The notes beneath the pieces are model-generated. The model did no database searches and had not been told where the DNA came from. It saw only the letters and a list, made by a program, of their open reading frames with translations. Made by a program: the position numbers and the translations under genes. A DNA stretch of 64,000 nucleotides from Marvania coccoides. Its lineage: Eukaryota; Chlorophyta; Trebouxiophyceae; Chlorellales; Chlorellaceae. Shown one piece after another: positions 45,882 through 56,769 of the stretch. The first letter of the stretch is position 1; the number at the start of each line of letters is the position of its first letter. The stretch lies in contig OY978100.1 of assembly GCA_963854735.1 (NCBI GenBank), positions 1,054,001 through 1,118,000 on the forward strand. The letters are read 5' to 3'.

Positions 45882-47736
45882 TTACAAAAAGCTGCGGAGC
45901 ATGCGCACGGCAACGAGACCAATGAGGCCAGAACGGCGGCCAGGGGCGTTAAAATGCGCAGCGGAGTCCACCGTCCTCGCAAATTTTGTCAGCCCGGCCC
46001 ATTCGTGCTTCAACGCTCGCTGCAGCTCCGCATCCCGAGTCACCACCAGAAACTGGCACTCCAGGTCCCGCCGAAGCGAGCGCCGCCCAAAATTCGAGCT
46101 CCCTATCGACGTGACGACAGGCCCTGCCGCCCCACCCGGCGGCGTCCAAAAAATGCCCTTGGCGTGAAATTCAAAGCCCGTCCGAGCGTACTCTTTGAGC
46201 ACCGTCTCACAGCGGTCAAGGGAGCGGTGTCGGGTTATTCGCTGCCACATGCGGTGCTCCAGCAGCGAGTAGGCGAGCGGAATCGACCCCGACAGCCCTT
46301 TGCTGCCAAAGAAGCCGTTGGACTCGGGGCTGGACGTCAGCAGCTCAATGGCGAGGCGAGGGGGGGCATGGGACAGCGCACGCTCCATATTTGAGCCCAG
46401 ATTGAGGTATGGACTCGAGATCTCCAGCTTTCCGCCCATTTTTGCTGCGTGGGAAAGCAGCGCCAGCGTGCAGGCCTCTTCGTGCCGCACCATGGCGAAC
46501 CCTGCTTGAAACATGGGCAAAATCCACGTGTCACAGGTGGAAAGGTCGGTCACTGCTGCTGCTTTTTCTTCTGCTGCGGCTGCAGAAGAAGGAACGCTAC
46601 CAACTCTTCTGCTATCGCTCCCAAGAGCTGCCCTGCCCCGCTCCAGCTGCCGCCGCAGGTAGTCCAAAGGGAACGCCCGGCGCCACAGGGGGGTGGCTTC
46701 AAGCCCAGGTCCGGTTTCAGGCACTGCAAGGCAGTGCAGAGAATGGCGTAATGCCCTGCTAAAGGCCCAGGCATGGCGAACTGGGTCAATCCCCGAAGGC
46801 GTGGACTGCCCCAGGGCGGTGGTGGGCACGCCCTGCACTAGGAGCTCTTCTTCTAAGGGAGGCGCCTCGGCGGCGGCAGCATCTGCAATGGCCTCAGCGT
46901 GGCGCAGAGCAGCAGAGCGTAGCGCATCAGCCGCCTGTAAACCTTGCTGCTTCGACGGATGAAAGTTGCTGCCTCGTGCAGCTGCGGCTACTGCTGTTGG
47001 TTCTAGCTGGTACGACAGCTCTCCGACGGCGTCGATTGTTTGTGTCAAAAAATCGGCAAGGTGGGGGACGTTGCGGAGCAGCATGCCACGGTCCTGCCGG
47101 TTAGTAAAGTAGTTTTCGGAGATGTTGGCGCCGGTCAGCAGCACGGTGTCATCGAACACAAACGCCTTCATGTGCTGCAAAAGATTATAACGGAAGAGCG
47201 AAGAGAAGTGTTAATTACCAGAGAAGGAAAAAGGGGGGGGGGGGGTTAATGCATAAAAAGTTGACGTTTTTTCCATCACATACCTGTACTCCCACCATCT
47301 CACGAACGCGCGGCGGCAGCGCTTGTTTGAGCGGCCCTCGCAGGAGCGGAGAGTGGAAGAGAGAAATTCGGCAGAGGGCAGCGGCTCGGCCATGAAGAAG
47401 CGCAGCGCCCAAGGACTCAGCCGTGCTGGTGGAAGTCCCATTGGGGAGGGTTATGGGGCGGGTAGAACGCAGCGCGTCCATGAGAATATGCATCTTCAAC
47501 CCTTCTTTTTCTTCTGCAGCATCAGCTAATGTTTGAAGAAATGCCTGTTCCCTCTCCCCTCCCACACCAGCGTAAAGGGAAGCGATGTATACTCGCTGCT
47601 TTGAAGAGCGCACGCCCTCGAGGACAGCAAGGAAAAAATCGTCTGGCGTTGAGAGGATTGAAGGGGCGGAATGTATTGGGAATGCGCGACAGGTACCGCT
47701 GAGCTCGCGGAGGAAGGCTTGCAGATCAGCTTCCAT
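45882..47736 (-). CDS. PGS1: CDP-diacylglycerol-glycerol-3-phosphate 3-phosphatidyltransferase (PGS1, PLD superfamily)
   Basis: Exons 47736-47284 and 47174-45882 splice in phase to 581 residues. PGS1 makes phosphatidylglycerol-phosphate, the committed step towards cardiolipin in mitochondria. The two PLD catalytic motifs are present: HMKAFVFDDTVLLTGANISE (HxK...D, the His coming right at the splice junction) and EFHAKGIFW...SIGSSNFGRRSLRRDLE. The N terminus has DFFLAVLEGVRSSKQRVYIASLYAG, and the middle LEISSPYLNLGSNMERAL, both typical of the eukaryotic (non-bacterial) family. The C terminus has a short hydrophobic helix. No clear mitochondrial presequence is visible at the start chosen, so an upstream exon is possible. 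Confidence 0.85.
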
Positions 47737-48126
47737 CGTCTCATGTAGGTGAACTCAGAAATGCATCAAGCACAAAAAACAATGAAAGTTTTTCTCTTTT
47801 TTTTTTTTGAACGGCCAATATTGACTGGTCTTGCTGTCCTAGGGGGAAAGCTACGTATAACGTTACATTTTCACATTAAAAATGCCATTATAAAATCCAA
47901 TGAGATGCCGAAACTTCCGAAAAACTCTTCAAAACGCGCCAAAACGAGTTTTTGATAATTTCAGTCATGCCTCAGGAGTTCTGACTGGTGAATAACTATA
48001 AAATAATTAAAATACATTATATCTGTCTCCACAACGCGGCCTCTTACGTCCTGTGCAGCGTGATCACCGCTCAAACGGAAAATATTATCAACCAACTCCT
48101 GTTTCAGACTTTGAGGCGAAATAGAA

Positions 48127-48968
48127 ATGCTGGATGACAAGCGAAGTGAGAAGTCGTATAATGGCGGCATCTGCAGCGCCCATAGCTCAGTTGTGAACGC
48201 TCAACTAAACTACTTTGATTGTTCTTCATTCGCAGAAGTTGGCGTGGGCCTGACGGCCTTGGGCATGCTGTTTCTGTTTCTTGGAATGCTGTTTTTCTTT
48301 GACAGAGGCCTCCTGGCCATGGGAAACGTGAGCCAACATCCTTTCACTAAAATATTTTTTTCTCCAACCGCTCGCCGCCCCCTGTTCACCTTTCAAGACC
48401 TCTCTCATCCCACCTATTCTCAATTAAACTTTCGTATTCCATCCTCATCTTCTCATCCTCCCTCCCCCCCTCTTCGCCTGCAGCTCCTCTTCCTGGTGGG
48501 GGTCACAATGACGATCGGATTTCAGTCGACAATCAAATTCTTTCTCCGACCAAAAAACTACAGGGGCTCGGGTTTCTTCCTGGGCGGGCTGATTCTGGTG
48601 GTGTGGGGGTGGACCCTGGTGGGATTCGCATTGGAATCATACGGATTTTGGCGGCTATTCAGCGCGTTCTTCCCCACGGCGCTGTCGTTCCTGAGAAGGA
48701 TGCCTTTCTTGCGGCAGGTCCTCGACACCCCGGCCTTCAAGACGGTGAGGAGCTTGTTTATTTGATTGTTGAACGGGGATATAGTGGCCTGCCTGGCTAG
48801 CCTGGGGGGGGTTGTGTTATTCTTGAGTTGGAAGAATAATGGGAGGCGAAGACTGCCTGCAGCCTTCCAATCTTTTTGCCAGCTTCCTCCAATATTTCCT
48901 CATACGAATCCCTCTCAAATATGCAGGTCATCAACAAGGTGGCGCCGGCTGGAGGCCTCCCTGTGTAA
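48127..48968 (+). CDS. GOT1: GOT1-type vesicle transport protein
   Basis: Four exons, 48127-48145, 48236-48327, 48484-48744 and 48927-48968, all in phase, give 137 residues, the usual family length. The splice of exon 1 gives MLDDKRKVGVGLTALGMLFL, matching the family start (NDRKKIGLGLTGFGV), followed by LGMLFFFDRGLLAMGN and four transmembrane helices. GOT1/GOLT1 is a tetraspan protein of ER-Golgi transport that helps COPII-vesicle trafficking. The last exon codes 13 residues ending in LPV. Complete and well conserved. Confidence 0.9.
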
Positions 48969-49158
48969 TTCTGCTGTATTGCTTGTATTGCTGCCCCATC
49001 CCTTCTTTTACTCACCATTAATTTACCTTAAACTTTCTTCTCTATATCATACCATTTCATTACATGTAAGCTGAACGATAACAAAAAGTCGTAAATTTAT
49101 TAACAGGACAAAAAGATACAGTTGTAAACAGTAGTCAAGTCAATTTGGTGTTTTAGTG

Positions 49159-51724
49159 TCATGGAGCGTCTCCTTTGTAGCCCAGCTTTTCAAGGATCTC
49201 CAGCGCCGCGGCGTTCTTGGCCATATTAAAATTGTTCCCTTGACCCCGCCCTGAGACCTTGCTGACGATGTCTTCGTCTTCCTCGTTTACGATGTGCAGC
49301 GTGGTCCGCAAATCAACGCCAGCGCCGCCTTCCTTGGACAGCACCTCGTGAGAAACGAAGTTGGGCTTGGGATACGCCTTCCGCAAGGTCTTCTGGGCGT
49401 CGCTGATGTGCGGCAAATACTTCCCGCTGCTGCCGCCGGCGCCGCGGCCTCCTCTCGCTCTCCCTACCGGCCGCTGCAGGCTGGAAGCAGGCCCTGCTTT
49501 GGTGGCACCGCCACTTCCTGTCGAAGGCACTGGCGGTGGCGCCACCTTGGCCAGCGCGTCCTCCGCCGCAGCCTGCTGAGCTTCCTGCCAGCTGGCACCA
49601 GCACCCCATCCCGTCCTCTTACCGCCAAAGTGGACAGCTACAGCCCACGAACCGCCCAACTGCTGCTCCCGCTGGTAAAACAGCTCCATGCGCTGCTCTA
49701 CCGCCGCTTGGGACAGCCGAACAATGGGGTGCTCGGGTGAAATTGGCTGCAGGGCGGCGCCAGGCGTTGCTGCTGGCGCTGCCCGCCTTTGCGGCGGCTC
49801 GTGCTCCTCCAAATAGTCATCCTGGTCTTCTTCAGGCAGCCCCACATCTTCGCGCCGGCGCTTGGTCCCCGCCGCTGACTCCTTGCTGGCTAGCACTGCT
49901 GCGGACCCTGCTGGCAGCGTGGAAGCTGTGCTAGCGGTGGGGGCAACTGCCGTGGCCGGCGGAATATTCTCGGGGCGGAAGCCTGACTGCAACAGCTGTG
50001 CCAACAGGGCATTGGTCACTGAGTGGTCGACAGCAGCAGCAACGGAAGGAGGGGCGCCGGCACTGCCCGCTGCTGCAGCAGCAGCAGCGGCGCCTTCTCG
50101 CGGGTCTCGCGGCAAAGGCAGCGGCGCTGCCAGCGCAGGCGCCTGCCTCCTGGGGTCCGCAGGCGTAGGCAGCGGCCGCGGCAGCGGCGGCGCCTCGGCC
50201 ATCAATTCCGGTAGCAGCCGGGACACCCAGGGGGGCGGTGCCAACGCCACATGGTAGTCATTCGCGATGTCCAGGAGATCCAAATCACGGACCACCGACC
50301 TGCCCGCCACCAGCGTGTCCCGCATGGCGTCTATCGCAGCGAACATGCGCTTGTGCAGCACACTCAACACGCCGCCGACCTTCAGCATCTCCAGCCCCGC
50401 TGGGGCGTCCTGCCACGACATCCCCGCCGCCCGCACCCGCGCAAGCTCTTGGTAGGGCTCCCACTTGGCCACCTCCAGGATTTGGGGCCTGGCTGAAGCT
50501 TCCCAGACATCGGTGCGGTCGTCAACAATGACTGCCAGCGGCATGACGCTGAGCTTGGATGGGGAGCTGGTGGGGCCAGGGGGGGTCAGCCGCAAGCTGT
50601 CTGCCAGGTATTTCTTGGTGACGCCCCACAGAATGCGGTCAGTCCCTGCACAAAAAGGTTGCGGCAATATTGTTGTAAGGTTAAAACGCCTCATCTTCTC
50701 AGCAGTTTAAGAAATGATAAAAATGGCGATTCGAAAATATTAAGAAAAAGAAAGAAATCTACAAGAATCCGAAGACCAGTGCAGATGAAATCTAAAACTT
50801 GCATTGGATTGGCGCAATCAGAGTCCCCGGTGGATCCAGCAACCTCCACACCTCGTGCGCGTACCCCGGATCGGTGGCCGTGGTGCAAACGTACGTATCT
50901 CCTAGCGGCGCCGGCTGCATCGCCCGCTGCCCCTCGGGCCCCACCTCCCCCGCCAGCTGTGCTCTCACCGCCGACCAGTAGGGCCGCAATCGCACCACGA
51001 TGTTGGTTTCGTAGCTGGAGGGTTTGATGCGGGTGAAGGCGATATCGTCCCCCATCCGCACCACGGGCCGCTTCACGGCGCCCGCGCGGGTTTCCCTGCC
51101 GTTTGCGCCTTTAAGGTACAAAACAACGTCGACCTCCTTGGCCTGCCGAATGAGCCCGCTGGCTGGGTCGACGAGGTTGTTGGAAGCAGCAAACTGCCCC
51201 AAACACCTGCAGTCTATGGCCATCATCCCATCGGGCCTGTATTCGTCGTCTAGTTCCCGCTCCTTTGCTGCTTTTTGCTCGGCGGTCAGCAAGGGGTCTT
51301 GGAGGACAGCCTGCCGCCGCCGCTCCAAGTTTTCGAGCTTCACTTCTGTTTGCAGCGAGTTTATTGTGCGCGCCTTGATGAGGGTCTCGTCCAGGTCGAA
51401 GATTATTGGCAGGCGGCGGGGCAGCAACACGCGGCGAACGAGGAACTCTGCAGCGGATTGGCGGGCCTCGTGCACGGCAAACACGGGCACGCGGCCGACG
51501 CCGAGGTCGAAACCCATCATGGGGGCCAGCAGAAACTCTGCGGATGGCTGCGAGGGGTCCTCTGGCGGCAGCGTCACAACGAGGGCGGCATTTTCGCGGA
51601 GGCAGGCCAGGTGGGCGCGGCTGAAGGCCGCCTGCGCCTCGGCATCGGTGCCTGCTACAGGGGCCGCAAAGATTGAGGGGCCTGCACGTGGTTCCGATAC
51701 GGTGGGTCGTTTAAAAGACAACAA
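49159..51724 (-). CDS. CPL: CPL-type RNA polymerase II CTD phosphatase-like protein with dsRNA-binding domain
   Basis: Main exons ~51670-50803 and 50645-49159; the intron has a GC donor (GCAAGT) that keeps phase. At least 790 residues. The HAD/FCP1 catalytic motif is present (PIIFDLDETLIKA), then VVRMGDDIAFTRIKPSSYETNIVVRLRPYW and VCTTATDPGYAHEVWRLLDP, typical of CPL1/CPL2. After ILWGVTKKYLADSLR and AVIVDDRTDVWE come an Ala/Pro-rich linker and a dsRNA-binding segment (WAVAVHFGGKRTGWGAGASWQEAQQAAAEDALAKV), with a second at the end (NNFNMAKNAAALEILEKLGY). CPLs dephosphorylate Ser5 of the CTD and act in miRNA processing in plants. The N terminus lies in an upstream exon ending near 51792 whose frame is ambiguous (a run of five G at the donor), so the start is not fixed. 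Confidence 0.82.
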
Positions 51725-52577
51725 TGGAAAGCAGCAATGGCGGCGGGAATGCCATTACACGTCGGAAACGCCATCAGGCGCGCAAAACTCACCCCCAGTG
51801 AGCAGGTGACACACAAATGCAACAGGATACGGGCTATTTCCATCGGCGGTAGCGTTCCTGTAGAGTATTCACGAGTCAAACCGATGCTCAAATCAAAGGG
51901 GAAAAAATGTTCACGAAAATTTGACATGTTGGCAGTCCAAAACCGGCTTTTTCAGCATCATGACAATCACAAGAACCATTCAAGCATGGGAAGCATTCAA
52001 ACTGTGCGCACCATTTGCGGTCCGCAACTAGAACTGTTTCATTTAAGAGGGTGCTGCAGTCGCGACCAGGCACTATAGACGCTCCAAATGCAAACTGAGA
52101 GCTTTCACGTGTGGATTGATTGGTGACGTGGAGAGTGCGAACTATCGCGCTCTGCCTCATCAGTTTTTTGCTCCCCGAAGGGAGAAGGGATGAATTAATT
52201 CTTGTCGCTCAGGAGCAACGTCGCGCTAGGCTTAGTATATTTGATATGATGCAGCTCTTGCGTTATTGCGGCACAACCACCTTGTTTTCTGCAGCGTTAG
52301 ATATATTTTCACAGCCCGAAAATATGTTGATGTTATTTTTAGAGGGGCCGCATTGTGAGGCCAGCGGCCAGGCGTGTTCAGAGAATGTGACAATGCAGAT
52401 TATTTCTTGCAACTTGAAAGACGACGGTTTTAATTGGAAGAACCCAATTGAAAGAGGAAGAGAAGAAAGTTGTGGGGCTTTCCAGCCTGCATGGATGAGA
52501 TGGAGATTTCTAACAAAACTTCGTCAACCATCCTTTTCCCGCAGCTCTCGGTTTCCGACACGATTGAAGATTTTTTT
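51725..52577. other. probable 5' exon of CPL and intergenic DNA
   Basis: A minus-strand exon of CPL probably lies at about 51860-51792 (acceptor TCTACAG, donor GTGAGT); one frame reads TLPPMEIARILLHLCVTCSL, resembling the CPL segment PPLAILHTI. Beyond about 51930 no exon is recognised. Confidence 0.4.
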
Positions 52578-52893
52578 TTAACTATACTCGTTGAGCACCC
52601 GCGGCAAAAGCTTGGGCAGCATGGGGGAGTAGAAGCCCACACTATTAGCTGGAATAACGCTGTGGGCGATGAAGAGCTCCTCTGGATCCAGAGAAGGGAG
52701 TGTAAACATTCCATAAGGAGTCTCTACCAACTGCCAACTCCGCCACAGGCAAGTTTGCTGCAAGGGGGATTTCACCTGTGCATAATTGACTTGGGAGTGA
52801 AAATGCAGGTGGATTTCGATTTCGCCCATACAATGAATATTTGGCAGCGCTGCTAGCAGGCGCGGTGGAGTCAAAGCCAGAGCGTCGTCGGTC
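52578..52893 (-). CDS. small hypothetical protein
   Basis: An intronless frame of about 105 residues, MLAPTDDALALTPPRLLAAL..., with a plausible C-terminal half (TPYGMFTLPSLDPEELFIAH, PANSVGFYSPMLPKLLPR). No family is recognised. Composition is protein-like rather than that of a random frame, but an isolated short frame is weak evidence; it could also be the last exon of a longer gene or a pseudogene. Confidence 0.35.
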
Positions 52894-52904
52894 GGCGCCA
52901 ACAT

Positions 52905-53201
52905 ATCAGCAGCATCGCACTAGGTATGGCCGCGAGGGTATGTTTGATGAATCCATTTGTAGCTAGCACTCCTTCCGAAATTTCTCCGAAAGGCTGCAGG
53001 GCGCGAAATGCAGTCACGATGGTGACGGAGATGATTAATGGTCGCTCACATGTTTTTCGCCCCGGGAAACCTCTTTTTGACTACAGTTTTAAATATTCAT
53101 TCGTCCAAATTTGGACATTCAGCAGGCTATCACCCCAGCCTGCAACCGGTTTGATCAAACTTGTGTATTCAATTCGCGTTATAAAATCTAAGCTCGACAC
53201 C
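52905..53201. promoter_or_regulatory. upstream region of PEPCK
   Basis: Moderately AT-rich DNA before the PEPCK start. TATAAAA occurs at 53180-53186, about 20 bases upstream of the ATG; transcription probably begins upstream of it, so a TATA role is doubtful. Confidence 0.3.
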
Positions 53202-55657
53202 ATGGCTCCTGGCGCCCCTCTCGAGACGTGAGTATGCTTTATCAGCACCCTCTTCTTCTTTTCCACCCGTACCGGGTTGGGTTTTGATGGGTTTGTGAGA
53301 GAGAACAGTGGCAATGAAACGATGCCGGGGGTTGTCGTTCGTTGCCCTTTCCCCTTGGTTTGCAGCATCATTGCCCATTTCATCCTCCATTACACCATTT
53401 TGGATGCCTTGACTGTCTCGGTTCACCTGTTTTAGCCTTCCCTGCCACCTGTTCATATTCTCATCTTGCTGAGCTCTCAAAATCTTTGCTCTTTTTTCGC
53501 CCCCTCCTGCCGCAGGCCCGTGGCCAACCTGGCCTCTATCCGAACCGACCAGCACAAGAGCAGCAATGATCTGCGCCGCATGGTGGACGAGGCCCACCCG
53601 CCTCGTGCTGCCGACCTGGAGGAGCTCAAGGGGATGCAAAAGACTAAGAAGGAGCGCAGTGGTGTGTACATGCAGCATTACTAATATTTGAACATTCCCT
53701 TCTTAACCTGTTCTTCCATTATAACTTTTTCTTCATTTTTTTAATATATTACAGAGGGCACCGAAGAGGCTCGCGCTGCCTCCATCTCCGCCACCCTGCG
53801 CTCCTCCACCCGCGAGACCGGCCCCCGCGTCATCCACCGCGAGCCCCGCCACCTCTACGTCCCCCAGTCCCCCCGCTCGAAGGCCGCTGCCGAGAGCGAG
53901 CAGACCGAGGTGGTGCGAGAGATGTTTGCCGAGATGTCCGACATCGGACTCAAGCCCGTGGTGGTCTATCACAACCTCGCGGTTGCAGAGCTGTACGAGC
54001 ACTCGCTGAAGTGAGTTGAAATCTCTCTGCAATATTCAAATTTGAGCCTGAAAAGATGAAATGAAGAAGATAAAGTACAGAAAACTTGACCATCTTTTTC
54101 TTTGGCAACCAATTTCATTCTATCTTCAGGTACGAGCCCACCTCCCACATCGTGTCCACGGGCGCCTTGGCCACCCTCTCCGGTGCCAAGACCGGACGCT
54201 CTCCCCGCGACAAGCGCGTTGTGAGGAACCCCGAATCAGAGGAAGACATCTGGTGGGCCAAGGGCGGCTCAGGGGCGCCCAACTACGAAATGGACGAGCA
54301 CACCTTCATTCTCAACCGCGAGCGCGCGGTGGACTACCTCAACACGCTGGACCGCATCTACGTGCTTGACGGCTTTGCTGGGTGGGAGCCCGAGTCGCGT
54401 ATCAAGATCCGCATCGTCTGCGGCCGCCCCTACCACGCGCTTTTTATGCACAACATGCTCATCCGCCCCTCCGAGGCGGAGCTGGCAGAGTTCGGCACGC
54501 CCGACTTCACCATTTACAACGCTGGCGCCTTCCCCGCCAACCGCCACACCTCCTACATGACCTCCTCCACCTCCGTCGACGTGTCGCTGGAGCAGCGCGA
54601 GATGGTGATCCTGGGGACGCAGTACGCGGGCGAGATGAAGAAGGGCGTGTTCTCGCTGATGAATTACTGGCTGCCCAAGCGCGGCATACTATCGCTGCAC
54701 TCCGGGTGCAACGAGGGCCGGGACGGCGACGTGTCCATGTTCTTCGGGCTGTCAGGCACCGGCAAGACCACTTTGTCTGCGGACCCCCACCGGCCGCTGA
54801 TCGGCGACGACGAGCACGGCTGGAGCGACCACGGGGTGTTTAACATCGAGGGCGGGTGCTACGCCAAAGCCATCGGGCTGAAGCGCGAGAACGAGCCTGA
54901 GATCTTCGACGCCATTCGCTTCGGTACCATCCTAGAAAACGTGGTGTTCGATGAAGACTCCCGCTTGGTGGACTTCAACGTCAACGCCATCACCGAGAAC
55001 ACCCGCGCCTCCTACCCCATCGAGTTCATCGCCAACTCTAAGATGCCTTGCACCGGCGGCCACCCCAAGAACATCATCATGCTGTGCTGTGACGCCTTTG
55101 GCGTGCTCCCCCCCGTCGCCCGCCTCACCAAGGAGCAGGCCATGTACTACTTTATCTCTGGGTACACCGCCAAGGTGGCGGGCACGGAGATGGGGGTGAC
55201 CGAGCCTGAGGCCACTTTCTCTGCATGCTTCGGCTCCGCTTTCTTGATGTGGCACCCTACTAAGTATGCCTCCATGCTGGCAGAGAAGATGGAGAGGCAC
55301 GGCACCACGGCGTGGCTGATCAATACAGGGTGGACGGCAGGGTCGTACGGCACTGGGTACCGCTTCAAGTTGAGGCATACCCGCGCCATCATTGACGCCA
55401 TTCACTCTGGTGAACTTTCCACCTGCGAGTACGACACCATGCCGGTGTTCAACCTGCAGGTGCCCAAGGCGGTGACCAGCGTCCCCACCGAGGTGCTGAT
55501 GCCGGTCAACACCTGGGCGGACACTGAGTCGTATGACAAGACGTTGGCTAATCTGGGCCACCTCTTTGTCGAGAACTTCAAGAAGTTTGAAGACGGAGGG
55601 GGCCACGTGACGGCCGAGGAGGCGCACAGGATCTTGGAGGCGGGCCCCAAGGCCTGA
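53202..55657 (+). CDS. PCK1: phosphoenolpyruvate carboxykinase (ATP)
   Basis: Exons 53202-53227, 53516-53661, 53755-54010 and 54130-55657, all in phase, give 651 residues. The enzyme converts oxaloacetate and ATP to PEP, CO2 and ADP in the cytosol, serving gluconeogenesis or carbon concentration. Substrate-binding [11 protein letters not shown], the kinase-1 (P-loop) [16 protein letters not shown], kinase-2 [11 protein letters not shown] and NIEGGCYAK motifs are all present; these are diagnostic of the ATP-dependent family. Compared with bacterial enzymes (about 530-540), it has an N-terminal extension of about 110 residues rich in Arg/Ser/Glu, as in plant PEPCK, where the extension is phosphorylated. 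The C terminus ([13 protein letters not shown]) is complete. Confidence 0.95.
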
Positions 55658-56122
55658 TAGATTAAGAATTTGGTTTTGTGGGAGAGGAAGGTTGAAAGGA
55701 CCTCTCTTCTTCCCCGGCAAAATAATAGAATTGCTTTTTCGCTTGCTTTCGCTTGCTTGCTTTGAACTTCTTCGAAGTGACCCCGCGAATGTGAGGAATG
55801 AATACAAAAGGAAAAGGGCCTGCCTGTGGTTTGGGCGAGCTGCTGATTTACGGCTCCCTGGAACTTCTCAGCGGCCCTTCTCTTGAAATAGGAATTTTAC
55901 TGCATACATATGACCATTTATGGACAGTACACAATGTACACAGACGATTTTTTAATGTTCTTTGTGCTTCCCCTTTGTGGTAAATTTTTAATAGAACCCC
56001 ATTTTAAGTGTAACGAGTAGTTTTAGATAATTATTTCAATGAAGTAGGATTCTCCCTAGGCTCAGCCTAAGACTGGAAATTTGCAATTGCAAGAGCAAGT
56101 GGCATTCCCCCCTTTAAACTGC
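55658..56122. other. 3' flank of PEPCK, no gene
   Basis: AT-rich sequence without recognisable coding content. Confidence 0.35.
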
Positions 56123-56450
56123 TCATGCAGTCAGTGCTTTCTCACATCCTCTCCATGTCGGCAACGCTTGAAAGAAGCACCGCGATGCATAGGGATATAG
56201 CCGTCGTTGTTGAGCACTCTGATGTGTGCACCCGCCGCCAGCAGGGCGGGACTTGAAACATGCCATGCTGCTGATCATCTTCCGCGACGATGTGCAACGC
56301 TGTATTCCGTCTTCATCTTTGCTATTGATATCCAGGTTTTTCATTAGCAGCCACAGCTGCACCTCTGCCAGGTCTCCCGAAGCCTCTGCGCAGGAAGGCG
56401 GCACCGGAAGAAAAGTTGCACCAGCAGCATCCATTCTGCGGCTTCGACAT
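56123..56450 (-). pseudogene. ankyrin-repeat gene fragment, frameshifted
   Basis: Three pieces in different minus-strand frames read as ankyrin repeats in order: EASGDLAEVQLWLLMKNLDI then NSKDEDG; NTALHIVAEDDQQHGMF; and LLAAGAHIRVLNNDGYIPMH. The G-N-T-A-L-H and L-L-x-A-G-A-x-I-x-x-x-N-x-D-G-x-x-P-x-H patterns are typical. At least two frameshifts break the frame, and no long run of G/C sits at the breaks, so this is more likely a real pseudogene than an assembly error. Confidence 0.5.
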
Positions 56451-56458
56451 GCGTGCAA

Positions 56459-56769
56459 AAGTCATGGGTGTCAATAACCTTGATTAATTCACCGCTTGAG
56501 TTGACAGAAGCAGGAGAGAGTTGAGACTGACATTACAATGTTGGGATTTGAAATACAAAGGAAGGGCGCTGTTGGGCTGATAATCAACGTAGGCCTACTT
56601 CAGAAATTATCGCAATTTTATCATTTAGCCTGCCCTCTCACTTGCAGAGAGTTGAGATAATGGGTTTTTGGCAGCATTTTAATTTAACTTTTCCTCGCCT
56701 CAATGTTAATGCCCAGTTTTTTAAAACGTTATAAGTATAATTAAGCCGCCGTTAGCTTGCCAATTAAAA
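56459..56769. promoter_or_regulatory. upstream region of the DCD-like gene
   Basis: AT-rich DNA before the ATG at 56770; no defined element. Confidence 0.3.

Noticed and set aside
52120..52581. Plus-strand 153-codon frame
   Set aside because: Begins at GTG, has no family features and lacks a GC-rich coding signature.
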